From: Lacrimispora indolis DSM 755
Lineage (GTDB): Bacteria > Bacillota > Clostridia > Lachnospirales > Lachnospiraceae
Assembly (NCBI RefSeq): GCF_000526995.1
Contig: NZ_AZUI01000001.1
Span: 2,976,001-3,040,000 of the forward strand
Direction of reading: 5' to 3'
DNA: 64,000 nt
Both the position numbers and the translations under genes were made by a program. The notes under the pieces were generated by a model. It saw nothing but the letters and a program-made list of their open reading frames with translations, ran no database searches and was not told the DNA's origin. Of this stretch, positions 53,715-62,417 are shown piece by piece (the first letter of the stretch is position 1; each line of letters begins with the position of its first letter).

Positions 53715-53791
53715 TTCTGCCGGAGAAACAAGCTTTGGCAGTTTACCATAGAAATCATATGCCGTACGGCTAAAAGGAAAGGAGGGAAAAG

Positions 53792-55072
53792 ATGGCGGAA
53801 GTAAAAAACAGCAGCATAGACTTATTGACAAGGCAGATGACGGGGACACGGAAGAAGGAAGAAAAGGCAGTAGATGGATTTTCCGGTTTCAAGACAATGC
53901 TGAAAAGCAAGAGCCAGAAGAAAGACGGCGGAAATGAAGAAACTAAGGATTCCGGAAACATGACAGAAAACGCGGCGGTTGAAACTGCAGCGGTTCTGGT
54001 GGCTGCCGGAGCGGTGGAAACGCAGAATCCGGGAGAAATGCTTCGATTGATGGGGCAGGGGCTGGGCCAGAAACCGGCGGAGGACACTGGGACCGATAAC
54101 GTTCAGGGAGTGATGCTTAAGGAAGGCGAAAAGACGCAGGCCTTGGATCAGTTCCAGGCGTTGAACCAGCTCCGGTTTCAGAATTTAACCGAGAAACCCG
54201 GACAAGAGCTTGTATTTGAGGAAGATGCTGCGGCAGCCGTTTTACCGGAAGCAGGGGGAAAGATGCCTGATATAAGTCTGGCAGATGAAATTGGAATGCC
54301 GGCAATGGCAGAGCCAAAGCGATCCGCAGGCCAAAAGGAATCTTTGAGCCTGGAAGGTTTGGGACAGGCCAATGAAGCAGGTTCTGACCAGGAAGGCGAA
54401 AATGGCATTCTGGGAGCAATGCAGCTCAATGGGACATTTGATACGGTCCCGGTGAGAAAAGAGGAAGAGGCAGTTATGCCTGTACAAAAAGGGAAGTCAG
54501 AGGAGAAAACGGCTTTTGTTGAGAAAGACGAAAAGAAGCTGGAAGAAAATCCGGGAATTTCACGGGAAACCTCTCATGAACCCAATCGTGTCCTGCATAT
54601 TCAGCCCCAAAAGGATGAGATCGCTTATACGACGGTAAATGCTGAGAGTCTGGAAGGATTAGAGTCAAAACTGTCCCAGCAGATTTTAAAACAGATCCAA
54701 GCAGGCAGAGGAGAGCTGGATGTACAGCTGGAGCCTCATAATCTGGGCAAGATCCGAATCAAGGTTTCTTATGAGGACAGCCAGGTCAGCGTATCTGTTC
54801 TGTGTTCAGAGAGCAGAACCTTAAAACTGTTATCCCAGTCAGCCGGAGAATTAGGGTCGATTCTGGAAAACAATCTGGAACGTCCGGTTCAGATTCTGGT
54901 GGACAAGCAGGGCGCAGATTATCTGAACAATCAGAATGAACAGGGCAGCGGACAGGAACAGCACCAGCCGCAGCACGAAAACAGGAAGGAAGAAAGCCGT
55001 GAGGATTTCATCCAAAAGCTGAGACTTGGAATCTTTGAAACAGGCAATACGGAAGACAGCGAAACACGATAG
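53792..55072 (+). CDS. fliK: Flagellar hook-length control protein FliK
   Basis: 426 residues. The N-terminal ~290 residues are low-complexity and variable (ruler region). The C-terminal domain (about 295-385) contains ELDVQLEPHNLGKIRIKVSY, the FliK core LxPxxLGxxxV motif, then VSVLCSESRTLKLLSQS. It measures hook length and switches export specificity. The tail is Gln/Glu-rich (GSGQEQHQPQHEN). SD AAAGGAGGG. It faces an unusually built hook protein encoded downstream. Confidence 0.92.
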   Translation: MAEVKNSSIDLLTRQMTGTRKKEEKAVDGFSGFKTMLKSKSQKKDGGNEETKDSGNMTENAAVETAAVLVAAGAVETQNPGEMLRLMGQGLGQKPAEDTGTDNVQGVMLKEGEKTQALDQFQALNQLRFQNLTEKPGQELVFEEDAAAAVLPEAGGKMPDISLADEIGMPAMAEPKRSAGQKESLSLEGLGQANEAGSDQEGENGILGAMQLNGTFDTVPVRKEEEAVMPVQKGKSEEKTAFVEKDEKKLEENPGISRETSHEPNRVLHIQPQKDEIAYTTVNAESLEGLESKLSQQILKQIQAGRGELDVQLEPHNLGKIRIKVSYEDSQVSVSVLCSESRTLKLLSQSAGELGSILENNLERPVQILVDKQGADYLNNQNEQGSGQEQHQPQHENRKEESREDFIQKLRLGIFETGNTEDSETR

Positions 55073-55087
55073 ATAAGGAGAGAAAAG

Positions 55088-55648
55088 ATGGCAGATGTAA
55101 GTTCAGTGAACAACTACAGTTCTCTTATAAACGCACTTACAAGCAGCTCCACAACTTCAAGCAGCGGCGAGCTGACAACGGATGGTTTTTTTAAGCTTCT
55201 GGCTGCACAGCTTCAAAATCAGGACATGTCAAATCCCATGGACAACTCGGAGATGATGACTCAAATGACCCAGATCGCCATGATGCAGGCAATGAACAAT
55301 TTCTCCACCGCTATGGAAGATTTTTCCCAGATCAATACCATTAACTATGGAACTTCCATGATGGGAAAAGAGGTAATGCTTGCCACCACAGATAAAACCG
55401 GTCAGCTAAAAAAGATCACTGGAACAGTAACAAGAGTGGATATTTTCAGCGGTATTCCCACACTTTACATCAATGATGATGATGATACCGGATATTCCAT
55501 TGCCAATGTTATGTCTGTTTATGAAAAGGGACATGCTCCTTCTGAGGATGTTGAAGAGACGGACCCTGACACGGATACTGACACCGACACTGATACGGAT
55601 ACTGATACAACTGTTGATCCAAATGCCGACACAGATACGAATCAGTAG
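55088..55648 (+). CDS. flgD: Hook-capping protein FlgD with Asp-Thr repeat tail
   Basis: 186 residues. The N-terminal FlgD signature DGFFKLLAAQLQNQDMSNPM is followed by TQMTQIAMMQAMNNF. The middle (about 95-150) is a small beta domain. The last ~30 residues are acidic with seven Asp-Thr dipeptides encoded by a hexanucleotide GAYACN repeat at 55568-55609. FlgD caps the growing hook. SD AAGGAGAG. A repeat-length change would stay in frame. Confidence 0.93.
   Translation: MADVSSVNNYSSLINALTSSSTTSSSGELTTDGFFKLLAAQLQNQDMSNPMDNSEMMTQMTQIAMMQAMNNFSTAMEDFSQINTINYGTSMMGKEVMLATTDKTGQLKKITGTVTRVDIFSGIPTLYINDDDDTGYSIANVMSVYEKGHAPSEDVEETDPDTDTDTDTDTDTDTTVDPNADTDTNQ
55568..55609 (+). repeat. Hexanucleotide (GAYACN)x7 repeat in flgD
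   Basis: Seven tandem GAY-ACN units encode (Asp-Thr)7 in the FlgD tail. Third-base variation (ACG, ACT, ACC, ACA) shows the array is not freshly expanded. Confidence 0.85.
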
Positions 55649-55680
55649 AGTTTTGCTGAGGGAGACGGAGGTGAGGAACT

Positions 55681-56055
55681 ATGATAAACAAAGTAAACCA
55701 ATATGAGGATGTCAGGCAGCTGAAACTGCGGAGTGCGGCAGCAGCGTCCCAGTGCGGCAGCAGCTTTGGCGATGTACTGAAGAGCCGTATTGGAAGCAAG
55801 GACGAGCTTCAATTTTCCAGGCATGCTGCAGAGCGGGTCAACCAGCGCGGAATTGAGATGTCGGAGCCATTTTTAAATGACCTGCAGTCCGCAGTGGAAA
55901 AAGCCCGGTCAAAAGGTGCAAAAGATGTGGTTATTATCAGCGAAAAGGGAGCGTTTATTGTGAATGTTCCCAACAACACAGTTGTAACCACCATGTCAGG
56001 AAGCGAAATGAAGGAAAACATTTTTACAAATATTGACAGCGCCATCTTATTATAG
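55681..56055 (+). CDS. TIGR02530-family flagellar operon protein
   Basis: A 124-residue protein conserved between flgD and flgE in clostridia and bacilli. The core LQFSRHAAERVNQRGIEMSE, then AVEKARSKGAKDVVIIS and AFIVNVPNNTVVTTM, match the 'flagellar operon protein' family TIGR02530. Its molecular role is not established. SD GGAGG precedes ATG. A small stem (TTCCCC / GGGGAA, 56077-56103) lies between it and flgE. Confidence 0.88.
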   Translation: MINKVNQYEDVRQLKLRSAAAASQCGSSFGDVLKSRIGSKDELQFSRHAAERVNQRGIEMSEPFLNDLQSAVEKARSKGAKDVVIISEKGAFIVNVPNNTVVTTMSGSEMKENIFTNIDSAILL

Positions 56056-56139
56056 CTGGACCATTTATGGAGGCTTTTCCCCCATGTCCGATTGACTGGG
56101 GAAGGATGGTAATTACACAAAAGAAAGGAAACATATTGT

Positions 56140-57741
56140 ATGGTCAAATCAATGTTCGCTGGTGTGGCAGGTCTTAGGGCTCACCAGTCAAAAATGGATA
56201 TCATCGGAAACAATATAGCTAACGTTAATACATGGGGATACAAAGCGGCGAGTATGTCTTTTAAGGACACCATGTACCAGACCACATCTTCCAGCTCGGG
56301 AGGCAGCACCGAGACAGGAGGCTACGGCGGAACCAATGCAGGACAGGTAGGATATGGAGTTACCACAGGTTCCATTTCATATGACTTTGGTAAAGGAGGC
56401 ATGGCTCCCTCTGCCAGTGGCTTGGATTGTATGATTGACGGTACCGGGTTCTTTATCGTAGGTCCCATGATTAACGGTGGATCTCTCCCCCTTGGTGAAG
56501 AAGATGCGCTTAAATCAAGCGGTCTGTATCTTTCCAGAGTTGGTAAGTTCCAGGTGGATGGAAACGGTTATCTGACCGATGATTCAGGTAATTATGTGTA
56601 CGGCTTTACAAGAACCGGAGACTTAACCGATGGCTCCAGCTTTGATACAACGGCCCTGACTCCCCTAAAAATCCCGACAAAGTCTGATATGGCAAGTGTA
56701 AGCGATAAGAAAGCCGCGGATAAAATTGCAGAAGCAAAAAAGAATCTGGAAGAGGCAAGAGCATTATTTAATGCAATGGATGCAGAGTTGGGAAATGCAA
56801 GGGATGCTTACATTACTGCCAACGATAATTATAACACGAAATATGCTGCCGCCGGCGTAGATGCAGCAAAAGCCGATATGGATGCAAAAAAGACTGCCAT
56901 GGATGATGCATACCGGTTGTGGCTGGAGGACAAGGACAACACAGCTGCAAAGACAGATTATCTTGACAAAAAGACAGAATATGACGAGGCAAACAGTGCA
57001 TTTATTGTAGCCCAGGCCAACGTTAGGAAAGCAACTGCCTTAGATCCGACTAAAGTAACGGAATTAAATGAAGCTGTGACGGATTACACAGCGGCATACT
57101 CGGCTTATATTATGTCGGATTCCTCTACAGATCCTGATTACGAGACAAAGAAAACCGCTTATACCACAACAAAGGCTGCACTGGATAAAATTCAGACAGA
57201 ACTGTCAAAGATTGAGGACAAATCTCCGGAAGGCCTGCGGGATTCTGCAAAGCAGGCAGTTGATGCGGCATCAGCAAAGCTGACTGCGGCTAAAACGGCA
57301 GTGGAAAATGCAGAGAAAACATTGACAACCGCTCAGAATTCAGCTACTTCCACAGCAGTTGGCAATGCTTCGGCAGATGACACCCTGGCCTCCTTAACCA
57401 ATTATAAGATTCAGACAGATGGTACGGTGGTTGGTAATTCTGAGGATGGTGTTACCATTGTAATCGGTAAGATCGCCCTGGCAGGCGTACAGAATACAGG
57501 CGGTCTTGAAAAAGACAGCGGCTACTATTATACTCTTGGCGCCAATACCGGAAATGTAAGCGTTTATGAGGGCGGAGGAACGGAAGGACGTATCCTTGGC
57601 AATTATTTAGAGCAGGCAAAGGTTGATCTGGCTACGGAAATGACCGAGATGATCACCACTCAGAGAGGGTTCCAGGCGAACTCAAAGATCATTACGGTAA
57701 CAGACCAAATGCTTGACGAACTGGTTAATATGAAGCGTTAA
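56140..57741 (+). CDS. flgE: Flagellar hook protein FlgE with large helical insertion
   Basis: 533 residues. The N-terminus has LRAHQSKMDIIGNNIANVNT, then DGTGFFIV and the FlgE loop GNYVYGFTR. The C-terminus is TEMITTQRGFQANSKIITV. Between residues about 186 and 405, where hook proteins have beta-rich D1/D2 domains, there is instead an Ala/Lys/Asp-rich, heptad-patterned segment (KIAEAKKNLEEARALFNAMD, AKTAVENAEKTLTTAQN) predicted to be a long coiled coil. SD AAAGGAAAC. This predicts a hook with helical surface spokes. The termini needed for polymerisation are intact. Confidence 0.93.
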   Translation: MVKSMFAGVAGLRAHQSKMDIIGNNIANVNTWGYKAASMSFKDTMYQTTSSSSGGSTETGGYGGTNAGQVGYGVTTGSISYDFGKGGMAPSASGLDCMIDGTGFFIVGPMINGGSLPLGEEDALKSSGLYLSRVGKFQVDGNGYLTDDSGNYVYGFTRTGDLTDGSSFDTTALTPLKIPTKSDMASVSDKKAADKIAEAKKNLEEARALFNAMDAELGNARDAYITANDNYNTKYAAAGVDAAKADMDAKKTAMDDAYRLWLEDKDNTAAKTDYLDKKTEYDEANSAFIVAQANVRKATALDPTKVTELNEAVTDYTAAYSAYIMSDSSTDPDYETKKTAYTTTKAALDKIQTELSKIEDKSPEGLRDSAKQAVDAASAKLTAAKTAVENAEKTLTTAQNSATSTAVGNASADDTLASLTNYKIQTDGTVVGNSEDGVTIVIGKIALAGVQNTGGLEKDSGYYYTLGANTGNVSVYEGGGTEGRILGNYLEQAKVDLATEMTEMITTQRGFQANSKIITVTDQMLDELVNMKR

Positions 57742-57762
57742 TAATATGCTTTTACAGTGATT

Positions 57763-57787
57763 CGGGGAGGCGGAGGCCGCCTCCCCG
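57763..57787 (+). terminator. Strong intra-operon hairpin after flgE
   Basis: An 11-bp perfect GC-rich stem (CGGGGAGGCGG / CCGCCTCCCCG) with a 3-base loop, but no T run. Likely an attenuator or mRNA 3'-end stabiliser rather than a complete terminator. A second small stem (CCAGGC / GCCTGG, 58013-58027) follows flbD. Confidence 0.55.
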
Positions 57788-57807
57788 GACTAAAGGGAGA
57801 GAAAGCT

Positions 57808-58011
57808 ATGATTCGTCTGACAAGGCTCAATGACGAGGAATTTGTAATTAACTGCGGACAGATTGAAAGGGTTGAATCCATACCGGAATCAAATGTAATA
57901 TTGGTCAGCGGAAAGCACTATGTGGTAAAAGAAAGTGTAGATGAGATCATAAACCGAGTGATTGAGTATAATGCCCGAATATATGCATGCGCGCAGAGAA
58001 TGAAAGTTTAA
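57808..58011 (+). CDS. flbD: FlbD-family flagellar protein
   Basis: 67 residues from ATG 57808 (SD AAGGGAGAG). MIRLTRLNDEEFVINCGQIE, RVESIPESNVILVSGKHYVV and VDEIINRVIEY match the short FlbD family, usually placed between flgE and motA. The role is unknown. Its separation by hairpins from flgE and motA suggests differential mRNA levels. Confidence 0.9.
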   Translation: MIRLTRLNDEEFVINCGQIERVESIPESNVILVSGKHYVVKESVDEIINRVIEYNARIYACAQRMKV

Positions 58012-58044
58012 TCCAGGCATTGCCTGGGCTATGGGAGGTTATTC

Positions 58045-58863
58045 ATGGATATATCGTTGATTGTTGGCTGGGTATTGGGAATTGTTTTGATTATTTATGG
58101 AATCGGGATGGAGAAAATCGGAAATTTCATTGATATGCCCAGTGTTATCATTGTTGTTGGAGGTACAATCGCAGCTTTGATCGCCAGCTACCCATTCAAA
58201 GTTCTTGCACAGATTCCGAAGCATATCGGAATCATGCTCAGTCCCCAAAGGTACAATGCGGAAAAGGTCATTGACACCCTGGTGGAGATGGCTAAGACAG
58301 CCAGAAAAAAAGGACTTTTAGTCTTAGAGGAACAGGCGAACGGAATTAAGGACCCCTTTCTTAAGCAAAGCGTTATGCTGATCGTGGATGCAATGGATGC
58401 AGAAAAGATCAGGGAAATGCTGGAAAGTGAGGTGGCAGCCATGTCAGAGCGCCATGATCAGGATGTCAGCATGTACGAAAAGGGAACCTCAGTGGCTCCG
58501 GCTTTTGGTATGATCGGCACTTTGGTGGGACTTGTTAATATGCTGAAGAGTATGAATATGGAAAGCGGAAGCTCAAACAGTCTGGGAGCTGATATGTCGG
58601 TTGCCTTGATTACCACTTTTTATGGCTGTGTTCTGGCCCATCTGCTGTTTGGACCGATGGCAAAAAAACTTCGTATCCGAAATGATGAGGAAATGTTATA
58701 TAAACAAATCATTATTGAAGGCGTATTGTCCATCCAGGCAGGAGATAATCCCAAGTATCTGGAAGAAAAGCTGCTGTCTTATCTGTCCCAGGGACAACAG
58801 AATAAAATTATGAAGAAAAAAACCGGCAATACCGGAAAAGAAGATGCTTCGGCAGCATCATAG
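58045..58863 (+). CDS. motA: Flagellar motor stator protein MotA
   Basis: 272 residues with four TM segments (about 4-22, 35-52, 148-168, 185-205). GTSVAPAFGMIGTLVGLVNM carries the proton-path Pro, GADMSVALITTFYGCVLAHL the second conserved block. The cytoplasmic loop with charged residues contacting FliG lies between TM2 and TM3. Proton- versus sodium-driving cannot be settled here. Next gene is motB. Confidence 0.95.
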   Translation: MDISLIVGWVLGIVLIIYGIGMEKIGNFIDMPSVIIVVGGTIAALIASYPFKVLAQIPKHIGIMLSPQRYNAEKVIDTLVEMAKTARKKGLLVLEEQANGIKDPFLKQSVMLIVDAMDAEKIREMLESEVAAMSERHDQDVSMYEKGTSVAPAFGMIGTLVGLVNMLKSMNMESGSSNSLGADMSVALITTFYGCVLAHLLFGPMAKKLRIRNDEEMLYKQIIIEGVLSIQAGDNPKYLEEKLLSYLSQGQQNKIMKKKTGNTGKEDASAAS

Positions 58864-58913
58864 GCCCTTTTGGATCATGGGCGGTTACTTAAAACAGGGA
58901 AACAGGTGGTTGT

Positions 58914-59702
58914 ATGATAAAGAAAGATAAGAAGCCGGAAGAGCTTGGAAGCTGGATGGATACATATGGAGACATGGTTACATTATTGCTGTGCTTCTTC
59001 GTCCTTCTGTATTCTATGTCCTCCGTTGACCAGTCCAAATGGAAGCTGTTGGTGCAAAGCTTTAATCCCAGCGCCTTGGAAGAATCGGACCAGGTTGTAC
59101 TGGATGCCAAGGTAACGGAAGGCGAGGGGGACTTGACAGGCGGCATTCCCGACGAGAGCGGCGGGGCTACAGATTTCGATGAGTTGTATCTGGTCTTGAA
59201 ACAGATCGTTGAGGAGCGAAATATGCAGGATAGTGTGGAAATTAGTCGAGGGGACGGCTTCACATTTATTTCATTTCGTGATAAAGTATTTTTTGACGGA
59301 GACAGTTCGGTTCTCAGGCAGGAAGGAAAAGACGTTCTCGATCAATTTGCTGCTGCTATGTTACAGGCAAATAATTCTATAAAAGAAGTTCAGGTGTTGG
59401 GGCATACATCCCAAGGGAACCCGGCAAGGCCGAATAATATCCGTAATGACAGAATGCTGTCTGCCCAGCGTTCCGCGGAAGTTATTATCTATCTCCAAAG
59501 CAAAAATGCCGTTTCACCGGAAAAGCTGGTGGGTTTAAGCTTTGGACAGTTCCGTCCGATTGCGCAGTTTGATACGGAAGACGGACGGGCCAAAAACCGT
59601 CGTGTGGAAATCTTGATAACCAAGAATGATACGGTAGAAAAGTCCCTGGAGGAATACTATAACCAGGTATATCATAACAGTCAGGAAGAAACAGGCAATT
59701 AA
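58914..59702 (+). CDS. motB: Flagellar motor stator protein MotB
   Basis: 262 residues. A short cytoplasmic N-terminus and one TM (about 24-43) with the ion-binding Asp in SWMDTYGDMVTLLLCFFVLL. The C-terminal OmpA-like peptidoglycan-binding domain (about 120-250) has VFFDGDSSVLR and NIRNDRMLSAQRSAEVIIYL. It anchors the stator to the wall. fliL, which usually follows, is absent: fliM begins 22 bases downstream. Confidence 0.95.
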   Translation: MIKKDKKPEELGSWMDTYGDMVTLLLCFFVLLYSMSSVDQSKWKLLVQSFNPSALEESDQVVLDAKVTEGEGDLTGGIPDESGGATDFDELYLVLKQIVEERNMQDSVEISRGDGFTFISFRDKVFFDGDSSVLRQEGKDVLDQFAAAMLQANNSIKEVQVLGHTSQGNPARPNNIRNDRMLSAQRSAEVIIYLQSKNAVSPEKLVGLSFGQFRPIAQFDTEDGRAKNRRVEILITKNDTVEKSLEEYYNQVYHNSQEETGN

Positions 59703-59724
59703 ATAATTAGCGGGAGTGAAACAG

Positions 59725-60744
59725 ATGGCTGAAATATTATCCCAAAGTCAGATTGACGCGCTGCTCAATTCCCTGCAGGGAACAGATGAGCCTATCGAGG
59801 AGATTGAAAAGAAAGAAAATGAAATAAAATACAGGAAGTATGATTTTTACAGTCCTAAAAAGTTTACAAAGGATAAATTAAAAATTTTAAAAAGTATCTT
59901 TGACAATTATTCCAGAATTGCCGGTTCCCAGATCAACAGTTTATTCCGTACATCCAGTGAATTGTCGGTAGTTACTGTAGAGGAACAAAGGTATTATGAG
60001 TTTGGCAATGCGCTTGGTGATAATGATGTTCTTACGATTGTCAATGTATCGCTGCCGGATAATTCCAAGAACCCTCCGCTTTTGATCAATGTCAGCATGA
60101 CACTGATGTTAAGCCTTATTGACCGCATGCTGGGAGGAGTGGGAGATGATACGGCTGTTGACGCATCTTATACCTATACGGAAATTGAGGTGGTTTTATA
60201 CCGAAGAGTGATCCAATATATAATAGGTGCGTTAAAGGATTCGTGGTCAAGCTATATTAATCTGAATTTTGAACTGGACAGGCTGGAGGAAAATCCAAGC
60301 ATGTTCCAGGAAATTGGTGTGGATGAAACCATTGCTATCGTTGTCATTGATGTAGATATGAAGGAGTGCTCAGGAAGACTTAATGTCTGCATTCCGGGAA
60401 ATCTGCTCATGAACATTTTTGATACCATGGATAAACGGAAGCACAGTGCTATGGGGGATGAGGCTAACAGTCAGGATAATAAACAGGAAATCATGAACAG
60501 CATTAAGGCTTCCGATTTACTGGTTCATGCCCAGGTAGGAGAAGCGGTGATTACCCTTGATGATGTATACAATCTTCATGTGGGAGATGTCATTAATTTA
60601 GGCACCCCGAAGGATTCAAACGTACAGCTGTATGTGGAAAACCAGCCATGGTTCAGAGGCCAGCTTGGCGTCCATAAACGGAATGTGGCGGTTCGGATCG
60701 AAGACCTTGTTGAAGAAGGAAATTACCAGACCGGTGAAAGCTGA
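59725..60744 (+). CDS. fliM: Flagellar motor switch protein FliM
   Basis: 339 residues. The N-terminal CheY-P-binding peptide ILSQSQIDALLNSL is present, followed by the linker and the CheC-like middle domain (about 40-235, FRTSSELSVVTVEEQRYYEF, GGVGDDTAVDASYTYTEIE). The C-terminal SpoA/FliN-like domain has VGDVINLGTPKDSNVQLYVE. ATG 59725 is preferred (GGGAG upstream) over GTG 59716. It sets rotation direction with FliY. Confidence 0.96.
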   Translation: MAEILSQSQIDALLNSLQGTDEPIEEIEKKENEIKYRKYDFYSPKKFTKDKLKILKSIFDNYSRIAGSQINSLFRTSSELSVVTVEEQRYYEFGNALGDNDVLTIVNVSLPDNSKNPPLLINVSMTLMLSLIDRMLGGVGDDTAVDASYTYTEIEVVLYRRVIQYIIGALKDSWSSYINLNFELDRLEENPSMFQEIGVDETIAIVVIDVDMKECSGRLNVCIPGNLLMNIFDTMDKRKHSAMGDEANSQDNKQEIMNSIKASDLLVHAQVGEAVITLDDVYNLHVGDVINLGTPKDSNVQLYVENQPWFRGQLGVHKRNVAVRIEDLVEEGNYQTGES

Positions 60745-60793
60745 GTCAGGGATTACATAAAGAATTAAGGATGATAAAAGGAGATGCAAAGAA

Positions 60794-61153
60794 ATGGCGA
60801 AAATATTATTAGTAGATGATGCGGCTTTTATGAGAATGATGATTAAGGATACTTTGACAAAGAACGGATATACCGATTTGTATGAAGCTTCCGATGGAGC
60901 GCAGGCAGTACAGATGTTTTCAGAAATTAATCCGGACCTGGTAATCATGGATATTACCATGCCCAATATGGATGGGCTGGAGGCACTAAAGCTTATCAAG
61001 GCCAAAGCGCCCAATGCGGCTGTTGTTATGTGCTCCGCTATGGGACAGGAGAGTATGGTAATCGAAGCGATCAAATCCGGCGCAAAGGACTTTATAGTGA
61101 AACCTTTCAAACCAGACCGTATACTGAAAACAGTCACAGGTATCATCGGCTAG
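60794..61153 (+). CDS. cheY: Chemotaxis response regulator CheY
   Basis: A 119-residue single receiver domain. LLVDDAAFMRMMIKDTL, phospho-acceptor Asp53 in LVIMDITMPNMDGLEAL, the Ser in VVMCSAMGQESMV and Lys in DFIVKPFKPDRIL are all in place. Phosphorylated CheY binds the FliM/FliY docking peptides. SD AAAGGAG. In related operons cheY follows fliY; here it precedes flgC and fliY. Confidence 0.94.
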   Translation: MAKILLVDDAAFMRMMIKDTLTKNGYTDLYEASDGAQAVQMFSEINPDLVIMDITMPNMDGLEALKLIKAKAPNAAVVMCSAMGQESMVIEAIKSGAKDFIVKPFKPDRILKTVTGIIG

Positions 61154-61177
61154 GTCTTATACTGGAGGAGGGTACAT

Positions 61178-61624
61178 ATGTCGTTCTTAAGTTCTATGAA
61201 CATCAGTGCGTCGGCAATGACGGCACAACGTCTTCGGCTGGATATTGCATCGGAGAATATTGCAAATATTGATACTACAAGGACAGAAGCCGGTGGCCCT
61301 TACCGGAGAAAGATGGTAGTTCTTGAGGCCAGGAGTGAAAACAATTTCCGGAGGGTCCTGATGAATGCGGCTGGTTTAGGCCGGCAGCAGAGCACCGGAG
61401 GAGTTCGGGTTTCACAGATCGTGGAAGATACCAGTCCCTTCAAGTCCGTCTACAGCCCGGAACATCCAGATGCGGATGAAAATGGCTATGTGCAGATGCC
61501 TAATGTGGACCTGATTAAGGAAACTGTGGACAGTATGTCTGCAACCAGGTCTTATGAAGCCAACATAACTGCATTTAATGCAGTGAAGACAATGGCTTCC
61601 AAGGCGTTGGAAATCGGGAAGTAA
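61178..61624 (+). CDS. flgC: Flagellar basal-body rod protein FlgC
   Basis: 148 residues. SSMNISASAMTAQRLRLDIA then SENIANIDTT and GPYRRKMVVLE match FlgC; the C-terminus DLIKETVDSMSATRSYEANI then TAFNAVKTMASKALEIGK is the family ending. Its usual position is between flgB and fliE; here it lies 13 kb away between cheY and fliY. SD GGAGGAGGG. Function in the rod should be unaffected, but its expression level relative to FlgB may differ. Confidence 0.95.
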   Translation: MSFLSSMNISASAMTAQRLRLDIASENIANIDTTRTEAGGPYRRKMVVLEARSENNFRRVLMNAAGLGRQQSTGGVRVSQIVEDTSPFKSVYSPEHPDADENGYVQMPNVDLIKETVDSMSATRSYEANITAFNAVKTMASKALEIGK

Positions 61625-61673
61625 TGCGTATATGGCATAGAGGGCTAAATGAGTATAGAGGGAGAAGAGTTGT

Positions 61674-62417
61674 ATGGATTCGAAGAATTTTAGCGCATTT
61701 GAGATTGATGCCATAGGTGAAATACTGAATATAAGCCTGGGTGCCTCAGCCACAGCAGTATCTACCATGCTCAATGCCAGAGTTGATATCACCACACCAG
61801 TGGTCAAGGTATTGTCAAAGGATGAATTTGAAATTTCAAACCTGGAACCGGCGATAGGGGTGGAGATTACTTACATAGCAGGACTTAGCGGAAGTAATCT
61901 CATGCTTTTAAAGAGACATGATGTAAAAGTAATTGTAGATATGCTGATGGGGATGGAAACCCCTGAGGAAGAGTTTGAGCTGAATGAACTGAATATCAGT
62001 GCTATTTGTGAGGTCATGAATCAGATGATGGGTTCATCTGCAACGGCTCTGTCTGAATTCCTAAGTAAGACCGTTAATATTTCAACCCCAACTTCCTTTG
62101 AAATTGCAGATATCAATGATTTCAAGGAAAAATATTATCATAATGAAGACCTTATGGTAGTCGTGGGATTCACATTAAAGATTGCAGACCAGCTGGAAAG
62201 TGAGTTTATTAATGTAATGCCTCCAAGCCTTGCAAAGGAATTGGTTGGAGGACTTTTTTCCTCAGGAGAACGAGGCACAGGATCCGGAACCAGCTCCGGC
62301 ACCGGTACCGGCCCCAACACCAACACAGGCTCCAGAGCCGGCCCCTTCCATGTCAGGCGGAGGAATTCTCTCTCAGGAAGAGATCGAAAGGCTTTTAGCG
62401 GGCAGCGTACAGCCTGA
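61674..62417 (+). CDS. fliY: FliY N-terminal (CheC-like) portion, frameshifted
   Basis: A 247-codon frame. Residues 1-~195 form a CheC-like phosphatase domain with both active-site helices: AIGEILNISLGASATAVSTM and AICEVMNQMMGSSATALSEF, each with ExxN and a later Pro. After CTT-TTT at a T6 tract (62254-62259) the frame runs into a Gly/Ser/Thr stretch typical of out-of-frame reading. Removing one T joins it to the downstream frame and yields a normal FliY of about 450 residues. FliY dephosphorylates CheY-P at the switch. SD GAGGGAG before ATG. Confidence 0.85.
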   Translation: MDSKNFSAFEIDAIGEILNISLGASATAVSTMLNARVDITTPVVKVLSKDEFEISNLEPAIGVEITYIAGLSGSNLMLLKRHDVKVIVDMLMGMETPEEEFELNELNISAICEVMNQMMGSSATALSEFLSKTVNISTPTSFEIADINDFKEKYYHNEDLMVVVGFTLKIADQLESEFINVMPPSLAKELVGGLFSSGERGTGSGTSSGTGTGPNTNTGSRAGPFHVRRRNSLSGRDRKAFSGQRTA

